The notes: generated by a model from the sequence alone, not told the origin. A DNA stretch of 64,000 nucleotides from Clostridium sp. (GCA_012798835.1 JAAZML010000113.1:1-64000), one strand, 5' to 3'; positions 1 to 10,411 are shown, counted from the stretch's first letter. Made by a program: numbers and translations.

Positions 1-14
1 TAATATATTTTTTT

Positions 15-1256
15 ATGTTAATTTGTATGATTTTTTATACATATTTTTTTGGTGACGAAATCAGTGTTCTTGTAGTCTACATGCTGATGCTTTTGCCTGC
101 ACTATCCATATCTTTGGCAATCTGGTCTAAAAAGAACCTTGTGGTTTCAATAAAGATAGATAATAAACGCACAGTTGTTGAAAGGGGCGATGTTGAGGAG
201 ATGCTTATATCCTTAAAAAACAAGTCATTTATCCCCATACCAAACCTGCTTATTTCGTTTATTATATCCCCGAATATGCCATTATTGGCACCTTCGAAAC
301 AAACTATTTCTTTGGGACCTTTGAAAACCTGTAATGTGATTTTAAAATATAAAGCAAAATATAGGGGAGTGGCTAGGATAGGGATCAAGGATATTGAGCT
401 AAAGGATTTTTTGGGATTATATAGTTCTTCTATTTTGGATACTTTGGAAGAAAACAAAGGCGCAAGGCAATTAAAAGTATTAAATAGAATCGTAGATTTG
501 AAAATTAATGCCCTTTTTTTGCTAGATTCGACTAGCATTGATGGTAGCAAATCGGAGACAAAGCCGAAGGATTTAAATTTTTTGAACTTTATTTCCGGTG
601 AACCCGGCTATGAATTCCGTGAATATCAGCCTGGAGATCCCATGCACAGAATCCATTGGAAAATATTCGCAAAGGGCGGCACTCTTATGGTAAGAGAGGA
701 CGAAAGGAACAATGTTTCAAGAAAAAGGCTTCTTCTTGATCCCCTCATATCCAAATCCGGGGAGAGTCAGAAGCGGGGGAGGGTGCAAAGGGAAGATAAA
801 GTATTGGAATGTCTTATTTCGGTTGCCTATATGTTGGTAAGGGCTGGCAGAGATATTGAAGTATGGTTGTTGGAGGGTGGGGTCTGGGTAAAGTATCCAA
901 TAGAGAGTAGGGATGGGGTTCTTAAATTACAGCATGCATTAGCCGCCTACACTTTCATTAACTCGGATGCTGACTGTATGGTTAATGAGCGTTTTCCTGT
1001 GCTGTTCGATGAATTTTCGTCAAAAAGGGGAAAAGATAATATCGTAGGCAAGAACGCAGTAATATTTACGGCCTTGCCCGATGATGAAGCAATTAATCAT
1101 ATCGGAAGAATAAGGGAAATGGGAATTAAGATCGATTTGGTGATTGTTTCGGGAAAAGACTATTATGACGATGGAGGAATCGGGTATTCAAAGGAGCAAG
1201 GTGCAAGTACATGGCTTATAGAACCCGATAGGGATATATCTGAAGTATTATCGTGA
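15..1256 (+). CDS. DUF58 domain-containing protein (start may lie upstream of window)
   Basis: N-terminal TM segments and the GEPGYEFREYQPGDPMHRIHWKIFAKGGTLMVRE motif typical of DUF58; followed by a transglutaminase gene as is usual. Confidence 0.85.
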   Translation: MLICMIFYTYFFGDEISVLVVYMLMLLPALSISLAIWSKKNLVVSIKIDNKRTVVERGDVEEMLISLKNKSFIPIPNLLISFIISPNMPLLAPSKQTISLGPLKTCNVILKYKAKYRGVARIGIKDIELKDFLGLYSSSILDTLEENKGARQLKVLNRIVDLKINALFLLDSTSIDGSKSETKPKDLNFLNFISGEPGYEFREYQPGDPMHRIHWKIFAKGGTLMVREDERNNVSRKRLLLDPLISKSGESQKRGRVQREDKVLECLISVAYMLVRAGRDIEVWLLEGGVWVKYPIESRDGVLKLQHALAAYTFINSDADCMVNERFPVLFDEFSSKRGKDNIVGKNAVIFTALPDDEAINHIGRIREMGIKIDLVIVSGKDYYDDGGIGYSKEQGASTWLIEPDRDISEVLS

Positions 1257-1306
1257 TAATTGCGTTTTTGTAGACCGACTCAAATTATGAGGTTGCGGGT
1301 TATGGG

Positions 1307-3601
1307 GTGAAAAGTAAAATGTATTATATAAACGATCTAAAAAAACAGGTGGCATCCATAATATTATCGATAGCTGCGGTAAGTTGGATTATTATTTCTC
1401 TTACCAGTGTCCTTTCGATAATGACCTTTTTAGCAACAGCCTTTATATCCCTTTTTATTTTTATAGTTTATAATTACATACGAAGGAAAGACAGAATAAA
1501 AGTTTTGTTGTTTATGGTATTCTCCATACTGTTCTTTATAATTTCGAATTTATTATCAACGCTTATACCTCAAATACCCCCCATGTTTTTTGTATCTGTT
1601 TATGGTTTTGCATCGGTGTTTTATTATTTCACAGTTATACGCTACCGGATCGCCACAATTTTTATCACTTCATTTATACCTTTTTTAATTTATTCAGCAC
1701 GCTCGGATAAAACAATAACCCTGCCTTTTGCGATGTTTATAATATTCTTTTTTGTTATGTATTGTAGGCGGGACAGGGAGAAAAAGGTTGTGGCGTACCA
1801 ACAGGAAGAGGTTGGGAAGTTGTGGTTTTATTTGCCGATGTTATTCATAGTTGTATTTACATTTTTCGTTTCATGGATTTTTCCAAAGCCCAATATTATA
1901 CCCGGTGTTACATATCTAAACACTGTGGTTAATGAAGATTTTCAGGGGGGAGGTGGCGGGGAACAAAATGATATTTCAGACATAGTGAGCGGTATTTTCA
2001 ATCCTGTAAACTTGAAGAAAGAAAGTATAGTAAGCTCTATAAGTGCTCCTTTGAGTAAGAGGGTGATTTTTAAGGCTAAAGCCGACGAACCCCTTTATTT
2101 TAAAACTAGAAGCTGGGATATGTATGAGAATAATGCATGGAAAATGGGAAATGTACAACTAGAAAGATTCGAAGCTATTGAAAACATTTATAGAAACCAG
2201 GTAAAATACGATAGGCTTGTTTCGCTCATTGAAAAAGCGCACGGAGCTGACATTAAACTTCCCCTATCTCCTATGTATGATGATTTATGGAGCTACCCCT
2301 CTATTCCCGGAGTTGAAAAGGTAGTCATAATAGAAAACACAAACCAAATTTTCACAAGTACGATTCCAGTGCCCAACGGAATAATATCCGCCGAGTTCCC
2401 TATCAACGATGGACGAAAAGAATTTTTAAATGGATATGGCATGTGTAAAATACAAAGGGGTCCCCATATGTATTCATGGAGGGAATACCATATTGGTTAT
2501 GTATCTAGGAAGATGGTGTGGAATTCTAGAGAATATGCGCTTATTAAGCTTCTTAATAAACAATCAGCTCAAGTACTATTGGATCCTTCTTTATACAGGG
2601 AAAGTAAGCGTGGTGATGGGGGTTCTATCATCGGCTATGATGATTTCATCCTATTAAATGTTTCGGCGGCGGAGTTAAACCATGTGTATGACAATTACCT
2701 ACAGTTACCTGAAAACACCTCCAACAGGGTTTATGCTTTAGCTGAAGATATAACAAAAAACAAGGAAAGTGATTATGAAAAAGCTAAGGCGATAGAGCGG
2801 TATTTCCATGTTTCGGGTTTTGTGTACACCCTAGATCCACGAAAGACACCAAGGGGGGAGGAGGCCGTTGAACATTTTATTTTCGAAACGAAAGAAGGGT
2901 TCTGTGTCCATTATGCCTCTGCTATGGCAATATTAGCAAGGGCGTGCGGTCTGCCCTCTAGGTATTCGGAAGGCTATGTGGCAGATGAAATTGACGAGGA
3001 GAGTGGTATGTATATTATCCGAGAGAAAGATGCCCACGCTTACCCTGAAATATATATCGCAGGGTATGGTTGGATGATTTTTGAGCCTACGGTAGCCACT
3101 CTAAAAGAAAGCCAGTGGGATATTATGATGAAAAATATATATTCAGCGGTAGGTTATACTGTAAAGTATGTAGATTATATCACTGAAAGGACTCCTTTTT
3201 GGATTAGGCTTATATTTTTACCGTTTACTGTTTTTACTATTATATTTCTAATCTGGTTACTGCGAAGATTGTATATTAAGGCGTGGAAAAGAAGGATGAT
3301 GGCTGTAGATACTAGCTTGGCTATGGATAAAATTTTTTATAGGATAGAAAGGCATTTAAGTTCTGTAGGTTTTAAAAGGAACAAGGGGGAGACTCTGCTC
3401 CAATATGATAAAAGAATTTTTTCCGAAACTGGGCTAGAACTTTCAAAGCTTTTACAGGTAGTTAGTAAAGCAAAATATGCAGGAATAAAACCCTTGGGTA
3501 AAAATATAAAGGATGCAATCGTATCCTATCAGGATATTGTTTTTCATGTGAGAGGCGGGTTTTCTAAATCTAATTTTATAAGGCGTATATGGCTAGTTTA
3601 A
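1307..3601 (+). CDS. Transglutaminase-like membrane protein (TgpA type)
   Basis: Multi-TM N-terminus; transglutaminase core EGFCVHYASAMAILARACGLPSRYSEGYV...DAHAYPEIYIAGYGWMIFEPT; GTG 1307 or ATG 1319 start. Confidence 0.87.
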   Translation: MKSKMYYINDLKKQVASIILSIAAVSWIIISLTSVLSIMTFLATAFISLFIFIVYNYIRRKDRIKVLLFMVFSILFFIISNLLSTLIPQIPPMFFVSVYGFASVFYYFTVIRYRIATIFITSFIPFLIYSARSDKTITLPFAMFIIFFFVMYCRRDREKKVVAYQQEEVGKLWFYLPMLFIVVFTFFVSWIFPKPNIIPGVTYLNTVVNEDFQGGGGGEQNDISDIVSGIFNPVNLKKESIVSSISAPLSKRVIFKAKADEPLYFKTRSWDMYENNAWKMGNVQLERFEAIENIYRNQVKYDRLVSLIEKAHGADIKLPLSPMYDDLWSYPSIPGVEKVVIIENTNQIFTSTIPVPNGIISAEFPINDGRKEFLNGYGMCKIQRGPHMYSWREYHIGYVSRKMVWNSREYALIKLLNKQSAQVLLDPSLYRESKRGDGGSIIGYDDFILLNVSAAELNHVYDNYLQLPENTSNRVYALAEDITKNKESDYEKAKAIERYFHVSGFVYTLDPRKTPRGEEAVEHFIFETKEGFCVHYASAMAILARACGLPSRYSEGYVADEIDEESGMYIIREKDAHAYPEIYIAGYGWMIFEPTVATLKESQWDIMMKNIYSAVGYTVKYVDYITERTPFWIRLIFLPFTVFTIIFLIWLLRRLYIKAWKRRMMAVDTSLAMDKIFYRIERHLSSVGFKRNKGETLLQYDKRIFSETGLELSKLLQVVSKAKYAGIKPLGKNIKDAIVSYQDIVFHVRGGFSKSNFIRRIWLV

Positions 3602-3660
3602 GATTTGTCCAGCAAAATTGCATGTATATGATATTATCTTTTTTTATGTAGATAAAAAAA

Positions 3661-3699
3661 TCGAACAATAACCATCTATTTATATGGGTTATTATTCGA
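3661..3699. terminator. Hairpin terminator after transglutaminase gene
   Basis: tcgaacaataacc/ggttattattcga inverted repeat (one mismatch) flanked by A-run and T-run. Confidence 0.7.
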
Positions 3700-3834
3700 T
3701 ATCCTATTTTTTCGTTCTTTAATTTTTCTACTTACCCCTTAGTGTATTCAAATATCATTTGAATGGTGTTGCTGTTGCGAAACGGGCTTGGTCTCCGTAT
3801 TATCTCTGTTTGGCTGGAAACCCCATTTCGCAGT

Positions 3835-4255
3835 TTTTTAAATACTATCTCCCCGTTTTCGAGCTTCTCCCCAAAGCTCGGCTCTTATAAAAGTGTGGTT
3901 CTCTCTTTTTAAATATTATCTCCCCGTTTTCGAGCCTCTCCCCAAAGCTCGGCTCTTATAAAAGTGTGATTTTCTCTTTTTAAATACTATCTCCCCGTTT
4001 TCGAGCCTCTCCCCAAAGCTCGGCTCTTATAAAAGTGTGGTTCTCTCTTTTTAAATACTATCTCCCCGTTTTCGAGCCTCTCCCCAAAGCTCGGCTCTTA
4101 TAAAAGTATGGTTCTCTCTTTTTAAATATTATCTCCCCGTTTTCGAGCCTCTCCCCAAAGCTCGGCTCTTATAAAAGTGTGATTTTCTCTTTTTAAATAT
4201 TATCTCCCCGTTTTCAAGTCTCTCCCCCAAAGTTTAACTTTTTTAAAAACGTGAT
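3835..4255. repeat. Tandem array, six copies of a 71-bp unit (last copy diverged)
   Basis: 'ccccgttttc' recurs at 3851, 3922, 3993, 4064, 4135, 4206, i.e. exact 71-bp spacing; each unit holds cgagcctctccccaaagctcg hairpin. Confidence 0.95.
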
Positions 4256-4606
4256 TATTTTTTAATAATTCCCCTAAAATATAATTTTCCTGATTTGATT
4301 CTAGCGAGTAGTAGGATTAAATTTGTGAATATTTCTGAGGTCTATTCGGTAGAAACCCATCGGAAACATTATAAGAAATAAAAAAGTAATTGTAAGAAAT
4401 GTAGCTACTTTATCTTAGGAAAGTTACTTTCCCTAATTCAATTATACAACAGATGGTATACAAAAATAAAGGGAAGGATCTTAACATTTTACTGTAAAAT
4501 ATTAAGACGAAGAAAGGGAAATACTAAAAGAGAATAAATAATATACTTTTATAGTATGAAGAAAACCTATCCACGGGGATGCCCAAATAAGGAGGTGATA
4601 ACCATA

Positions 4607-4801
4607 ATGGATGCTGAAAGGATTAGGCAGATAATAGAATCAAGTTCTGTTATAGAGGTGTTTCATGAGGGAAAACCAGTATGGATTGAGGGCATACTGA
4701 ACAATGAACAGGTGGAGATTTCGGATATGCTAACGCAAAAAAGGAGTGAGGTTCCAGCATACAGCCTAATTGAAAAGGGAACAACCGAAACGATGCATTG
4801 A
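4607..4801 (+). CDS. sspH: H-type small acid-soluble spore protein
   Basis: MDAERIRQIIESSSVIEVFHEGKPVWIEGI... SspH signature; RBS ggaggtgat; ATG 4607 preferred over ORF-track start. Confidence 0.85.
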   Translation: MDAERIRQIIESSSVIEVFHEGKPVWIEGILNNEQVEISDMLTQKRSEVPAYSLIEKGTTETMH

Positions 4802-4971
4802 TTATTTTGCAGTGTTTTTGCCAGTGATTCGATTAACCAACACGCCCCCAAAATTTATATTGACATCTATAGCTATTAGTATTATAATGATAATAACAAA
4901 CAGGAAATAACACCGAATTGAATTTTATGCAATTTACAAGAATGTCTAGAAAAATTAAGGGGGCTTTTTTT

Positions 4972-5649
4972 ATGAAAAAGATTGAAAGAAATGATTTTAT
5001 CTCAAAAAGCAGCGTGGTATTAGGTTCGATATTAGATCAAATCAATAATTTGCCTATCCTAAATATCAAGGATTTAGATCCTGACAGAACCGTTATGGTC
5101 ATTATTGATATGATAAATGGTTTTACACGGGAGGGTGCACTCTCCAGCGCCAGATCAGAGGCTGTAATACCGCATATATGTGCATTGGGGAAAATATGTG
5201 AAAAGCGGGGTATTAGAAAACTCGCATTCGCCGATAATCATACAAGTAAATCACCAGAATTTAATTCATACCCAGTCCATTGTCTTGCAGGCACGACAGA
5301 AACTGAGATTGTTGATGAAATAAAAGATATTGGCGGCTATGAACGTATCAATAAAAATTCAACAAACGCTTTTGTTGAAGAGGAATTTAGCAAATGGCTT
5401 TTAAGAAATAATCACATAAATACATTTATAGTAACGGGCGTTTGCACAGATATTTGCATTCAACAATTTGCTATAACCCTCAAGGCTTATTTCAACATGA
5501 AGGATAACGGAGAAGCTAGGGTTATCGTGCCCGTGGATGCGATTGATACTTTTGATCTTGATTTACACGATGCAGATCTAATGAATGTTATGGCAATTTA
5601 CAGTATGATGGGAAATGGTATCGAAGCGGTTGCTGGTATTAGAGAATAG
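4972..5649 (+). CDS. pncA: Isochorismatase-family nicotinamidase
   Basis: VMVIIDMINGF, FADNHT, VTGVCTDICI motifs; adjacent to pncB. Confidence 0.8.
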   Translation: MKKIERNDFISKSSVVLGSILDQINNLPILNIKDLDPDRTVMVIIDMINGFTREGALSSARSEAVIPHICALGKICEKRGIRKLAFADNHTSKSPEFNSYPVHCLAGTTETEIVDEIKDIGGYERINKNSTNAFVEEEFSKWLLRNNHINTFIVTGVCTDICIQQFAITLKAYFNMKDNGEARVIVPVDAIDTFDLDLHDADLMNVMAIYSMMGNGIEAVAGIRE

Positions 5650-5660
5650 GGGGCGGGGGT

Positions 5661-7124
5661 ATGGAGAAGATAAACTGGAATAAGCGTGGAATGTTGACAA
5701 TGCTCACTGACTTTTATGAGCTTACGATGGCAAATGGGTATTTAGAGAATGGGCTTGAAGATATGATTGTATACTTTGATATGTTTTTTAGACGGGTCCC
5801 TGATGGAGGCGGATTTGCTATAATGGCAGGCCTTGAGCAACTTATAGAATATATTAAAAGCCTTAGATTTACGGATGAAGATATAAAATTTCTGAAAAAG
5901 AAAGGAATTTTTAGCGAAAGTTTTCTACAATACCTTAAGGATTTTAAGTTCAGCTGCGATGTTTGGGCGATACCCGAGGGTACCCCAATTTTTCCAAATG
6001 AGCCTATAGTGGTGGTAAAAGGCCCCATTATCGAAGCCCAATTTATAGAGAGTATGATCCTTTTGACGATAAACCATCAATGCCTTATAGCAACCAAGGC
6101 AAATAGGATTGTGAGGGCAGCTCAGGGAAGACCCGTATTGGAGTTTGGTACTAGAAGGGCGCAGGGATATGATGGGGCGGTTTTTGGGGCCAGAGCTGCA
6201 TATATCGGTGGATGTGTCGGCACGGCATGTACGGTGGCGGATAAGGATTTTGGGATACCTGCATCAGGAACGATGGCCCATAGCTGGGTTCAACTTTTCC
6301 CCACGGAACTTGAGGCGTTTAGAGCATATGCAAGAGTCTACCCCGACAATTGCACAATCCTTGTAGACACATACAATGTTTTAAGATCTGGGATACCAAA
6401 TGCAATTAAGGTATTCCAAGAAGAAGTTGTACCTAGAGGATTTAGACCAAAAGGTGTAAGGATAGACTCGGGGGATATTGCCTATCTTTCCAAAAAAACA
6501 AGGTTAATGCTTGATGAGGCGGGTTTTTCAGATTGCAAGATAGTGGCATCTAATTCTTTGGATGAGTATATTATAGGGGATATACTTACGCAAGGAGCCA
6601 AAATAGATGTTTTCGGGGTAGGGGAAAGGCTTATTACATCCAAGACGGAGCCTGTTTTTGGGGGTGTATATAAGCTTGCAGGCATAGAGGATAATGGAAA
6701 CATACTGCCAAAGATGAAAATAAGTGAAAATGTGGCGAAGATAACCAACCCCGGGTTCAAAAGACTTTTTAGGTTGTTTGATAAAAATAATAACAAAGCT
6801 ATTGCGGACGTTATTACATGTGATGATGAAGTTATCAACGATAGCGAAGCCTATGAAATTTTCGATCCCGATCATACATGGAAAAGGAAAGTAGTTACCG
6901 ATTTCTACGCGAAACAGCTTCTCATTAAAATTTTTGATAAGGGAAAGTGTGTTTATAATATGCCCAAGTTAGATGATATAAGGGAGTATGCAAGAAATCA
7001 GATAGAAACCCTTTGGGATGAGATTTTAAGGTTTGAAAATCCTCATAGATATTATGTGGATCTATCTGAAAAACTTTGGACCATCAAGGACGAATTATTA
7101 AAAAGTCTTACAGACGTTGGATAG
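5661..7124 (+). CDS. pncB: Nicotinate phosphoribosyltransferase
   Basis: MLTDFYELTMANGYLENG; EFGTRRAQGYDGA; ILVDTYNVLRSG; RIDSGDIAYLSKK. Confidence 0.93.
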   Translation: MEKINWNKRGMLTMLTDFYELTMANGYLENGLEDMIVYFDMFFRRVPDGGGFAIMAGLEQLIEYIKSLRFTDEDIKFLKKKGIFSESFLQYLKDFKFSCDVWAIPEGTPIFPNEPIVVVKGPIIEAQFIESMILLTINHQCLIATKANRIVRAAQGRPVLEFGTRRAQGYDGAVFGARAAYIGGCVGTACTVADKDFGIPASGTMAHSWVQLFPTELEAFRAYARVYPDNCTILVDTYNVLRSGIPNAIKVFQEEVVPRGFRPKGVRIDSGDIAYLSKKTRLMLDEAGFSDCKIVASNSLDEYIIGDILTQGAKIDVFGVGERLITSKTEPVFGGVYKLAGIEDNGNILPKMKISENVAKITNPGFKRLFRLFDKNNNKAIADVITCDDEVINDSEAYEIFDPDHTWKRKVVTDFYAKQLLIKIFDKGKCVYNMPKLDDIREYARNQIETLWDEILRFENPHRYYVDLSEKLWTIKDELLKSLTDVG

Positions 7125-7159
7125 GTGGCTTAGGGTCGTTTACAAATACGAATTACTTT

Positions 7160-8308
7160 TTACATAGGGGGTCTATAAAAAAGCTTTCGAAGCAATGGGG
7201 TTTTAAGGTAGATCGCACTTTCAGGGCAGATTTCCTGGCAGCAATAGCATCTTATGCATCTTTTATATGCGTAGGATGGGGGAGTGGATTTATCTCCCTT
7301 GTGCCAAAACAGGGCTTTTGGCTCAACTGGGCACATATCCAGGCACAAACCACACTTTATACATTTGGAGGCATCAATATAAGGTTTTGGCACAAGGGGG
7401 TTTCTTAAAAGCCGGATTGAACTTTCATATTTAAAAGGTTTTACAGGTTCTCTTCTAACGACAAAGCTTGTATCTATAAAACTTTCAAGATCATCCCCTA
7501 GTATTTCAATATCATTCTCATAAAAGGTACCAAGACCCGCCTCCTCCCCTATTACAATGGTCGGGACAAATTTTGGGTTTAATTTTATCATTCTACAAAC
7601 TGTGGCGTCTAGCGCAACCGGATCAGTGGAAAACAGTATGACACTCATTTTTTTTGGATCCCCCCCGCGAGGGCCGTTGCCCTCCATAGCCATGATTCCA
7701 TCCATAATATAAAGCCTTGGTTTTAAATAAGAGTTAAGATCTGCAAGCATTCTAGAAAAATCGTTTATATCCGGCATTTTTACATGGAATTCCCCTTTTA
7801 AGGGACCGGGTATACAACCGAACTGGTTTTTTATGCACCCTGTTATCCCTGTAAGACCATGTGTTTTGAGCTTAGGTATGCTTATTATTCCGTCGCTTTC
7901 TAAAACCCCATTTGCCAATATAAATTTTTTGTTTTGAATACCTTCTTTAAAAAAGATTTCTTTGCCAGCAACGAAATCGGCAAGATCAATATTGAGTTGT
8001 TTTGCTACCTGAGCCAACCCACACTTTTGGGAAGCTGTATGGGGTTTATGAACACCGGGTGAATCACCATAAGTCAAATTAATAGATGCTTCTAAAAAAA
8101 CTTCAGCGACAGCTTTAAATACGGAGGGGTGTGTTGTACAGCATCTTTCTGGTGGATCTGCAGATAAAAGGTTTGGTTTTAAAAGAATCTTTTCTTTTGG
8201 TATAGCAAACTCCAAAGGACCTCCTAAAAGATTTAAGCCCCTTTTTACGGATTGTTTAACATTATCATAATGGTAATTTTCACACCTTATAAGAGCTACT
8301 TTTGACAT
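7160..8308 (-). CDS. DUF362 domain protein with C-terminal 2x[4Fe-4S] ferredoxin
   Basis: MSKVALIRCENY..., GDSPGVH, SIPKLKTHGLTGITGCIKNQFG; CIKCGLCLDMCP and CIRCYCCQEICP clusters; likely start at 8308 behind aggtgatg. Confidence 0.87.
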   Translation of the reverse strand: MSKVALIRCENYHYDNVKQSVKRGLNLLGGPLEFAIPKEKILLKPNLLSADPPERCCTTHPSVFKAVAEVFLEASINLTYGDSPGVHKPHTASQKCGLAQVAKQLNIDLADFVAGKEIFFKEGIQNKKFILANGVLESDGIISIPKLKTHGLTGITGCIKNQFGCIPGPLKGEFHVKMPDINDFSRMLADLNSYLKPRLYIMDGIMAMEGNGPRGGDPKKMSVILFSTDPVALDATVCRMIKLNPKFVPTIVIGEEAGLGTFYENDIEILGDDLESFIDTSFVVRREPVKPFKYESSIRLLRNPLVPKPYIDASKCIKCGLCLDMCPVEPKALFWHKGDKSTPPSYAYKRCIRCYCCQEICPESAIYLKTPLLRKLFYRPPM

Positions 8309-8454
8309 TGTACCCATCACCTGCACTTTTCCTTTAATATCTATATATGCTAACACACAAAAGGTATAATTTAAAGGTATAAACCACTGACTTATTGACT
8401 ATTTCCTAAAAATGGTTTTTGTGTAAAGTCTTGGACGGGGATATCGCATAGTTA

Positions 8455-8489
8455 TTATGGTAAAGGGTCAAAAAGACCCTTTACCATAA
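8455..8489. repeat. Perfect 15-bp inverted repeat (hairpin, 5-nt loop)
   Basis: ttatggtaaagggtc-aaaaa-gaccctttaccataa. Confidence 0.85.
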
Positions 8490-8513
8490 GGCCCTAGCTA
8501 TCATTGGGGAAAT

Positions 8514-8675
8514 TTATTTCCTGTGTTTTTTGGAGTTTCTACTTTGTTTCCCCAGATCTTCGTATTTATTTTCCATATTTTCACCCAGCTGATCATTAGC
8601 AAACTCGTATTTCCCAGATGCATCTTTTAAATTTTTTTTATCTTTCTCACTTTTGTTACATTTGCATTTGGACAT
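8514..8675 (-). CDS. Uncharacterised small hydrophilic 53-aa protein
   Basis: RBS ggaggtgat then MSKCKCNKSEKDKKNLKDASGKYEFANDQLGENMENKYEDLGKQSRNSKKHRK*; below ORF-track length cutoff. Confidence 0.65.
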   Translation of the reverse strand: MSKCKCNKSEKDKKNLKDASGKYEFANDQLGENMENKYEDLGKQSRNSKKHRK

Positions 8676-9023
8676 AAAATATCACCTCCAATTCTATTTT
8701 GCCTGAATAGCTAGGAGAAATTCATATGAAAAACATAAACGTTAAAATAGATAATTGTTTTTATAAAAATTTGACACTTTGAAGTTGTGTTCGAGATATT
8801 AAAGTACTATAATATTGTATAGGGAAAAAACTCGATGATATCTGTGAGGTTATTAGTCAATACGGTCAGAATATCCACATTTGGAAGCAGGGGGCTAATC
8901 TTTTTCGCAATATTTGAACCAATATATATTTTTTGCAAGTCAATATTATATTACCATTAGATATACAGGGAAACTGCATATTTAATGGCTATGCGTTTTA
9001 TAATAGAATTGGATGGGATAAAA

Positions 9024-10295
9024 ATGTTAAAAAGAATCACAGTTCAATTACAATGCTTGGGAATAACTTTTTTACTCATGTTTTCCTTATGGGTAGGGGT
9101 AAGTTTTGCTGTTGGGGAGCAACCACAATTTGATGCCCTATCTGTGATCTTGATTGAATCACAAAGGGGTCAGGTGCTTTATGAGAAGAATCCAGGGGAA
9201 AGGCTCCATATTTCTAGTGCAAATAAAATAATGACTGGTTTGATAGCGCTTGAGAAAATGGGGAACCAGCTTGATTCAAAGGTTACCATCAGTAAAAATG
9301 CAGTTCTGGTCGACGGGGCAAACTTAAATTTAGAGGTCGGCGGGAAATATCCATTAGGGGATCTTGTATACTCGGTTTTGCTAGATTCAGCCAATGATAG
9401 TGCCAATGCTTTGGCCGAATATATAGGCGGAGACGAAGAAACCTTTGTCGAAATTATGAATAAAAGGGCGAAGGAATTGCAAATGAATGACACCCACTTT
9501 ACTAATCCTACAGGATTATATGATCAATCGCAGTATACAACGGCGAATGATATTGCTATTTTAGTGAGACATGCTATTTTAAAGTCGACCGAGTTTGACA
9601 GGATATTTTCTGCGAAGGCTTACCCATGGACCGATAAGAATGGATCCAGGATTTTGATCAATAGCAACGAACTTTTCTGGGTTTATGACGGGATTGATGG
9701 CGGCAGGGTGGGATATAATGATCCAGAACGCCAAACAGTTATCACAACCGCCACGAGAAATGGGCAAAGGCTAATAAGTATTGTGCTGGATTCTCCCGAA
9801 TCCAGCATGTACAATGATTCAATAAAGCTTTTAGATTATGGTTTTGAAAACTTTAGAACCGGTATTTTGGTATCTAATGGAGAACTTTTAAAAAAAATTC
9901 GTATAGGAGAAGATTCGCTTGCCCTTGTAGCATTAGCGGATTACTATTATACCTATCCTGTGGGTAGGGATTATATATCCGAGTTTGATATTATTGTGGG
10001 AGAGGATCTAAAACCGCCGATAGGCAAGGATGAGGTTTTAGGGGTTGCCAAGTACACTTTAGATGACGGTACAGTTATTGAGGTAAATCTCTATACTGAT
10101 TCAGAGATATACTCTACTATGAGTTGGTTTTCAACAGCAGTAGAAAAACTCAACGAATTTAGGGAAATAGTTATATTGCTTTTAATACTTATTTTTATAG
10201 AATTGCTTCTTTTCTCTATCTATATTGCAAAATTTATAAAGAAAAAGTTTTTCAAGTCTCTTGGGAATTTTAAAAAACAAGATGGCAGCAATTAA
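9024..10295 (+). CDS. D-alanyl-D-alanine carboxypeptidase (peptidase S11)
   Basis: SSANKIMTGL (SxxK), DSANDSANALAE (SxN), DGGRVGYN (KTG-like), C-terminal TM anchor. Confidence 0.85.
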   Translation: MLKRITVQLQCLGITFLLMFSLWVGVSFAVGEQPQFDALSVILIESQRGQVLYEKNPGERLHISSANKIMTGLIALEKMGNQLDSKVTISKNAVLVDGANLNLEVGGKYPLGDLVYSVLLDSANDSANALAEYIGGDEETFVEIMNKRAKELQMNDTHFTNPTGLYDQSQYTTANDIAILVRHAILKSTEFDRIFSAKAYPWTDKNGSRILINSNELFWVYDGIDGGRVGYNDPERQTVITTATRNGQRLISIVLDSPESSMYNDSIKLLDYGFENFRTGILVSNGELLKKIRIGEDSLALVALADYYYTYPVGRDYISEFDIIVGEDLKPPIGKDEVLGVAKYTLDDGTVIEVNLYTDSEIYSTMSWFSTAVEKLNEFREIVILLLILIFIELLLFSIYIAKFIKKKFFKSLGNFKKQDGSN

Positions 10296-10370
10296 AACAA
10301 ATTAGCAAAGCCGCGTTGTATGCAGGAATAGCCCGCATAGAAAATGTAATATGCTATGCTCTATAAAGAA

Positions 10371-10411
10371 TAAACCCATAACATATTTAAACAAAAATGC
10401 TTATGGGTTTA
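10371..10411 (+). terminator. Terminator downstream of carboxypeptidase
   Basis: taaacccataa/ttatgggttta perfect arms then gtatcttttt. Confidence 0.6.

Noticed and set aside
3835-4255. Possible CRISPR array
   Set aside because: The whole 71-bp unit repeats with no unique spacers, and there are no cas genes nearby; it is a simple tandem repeat
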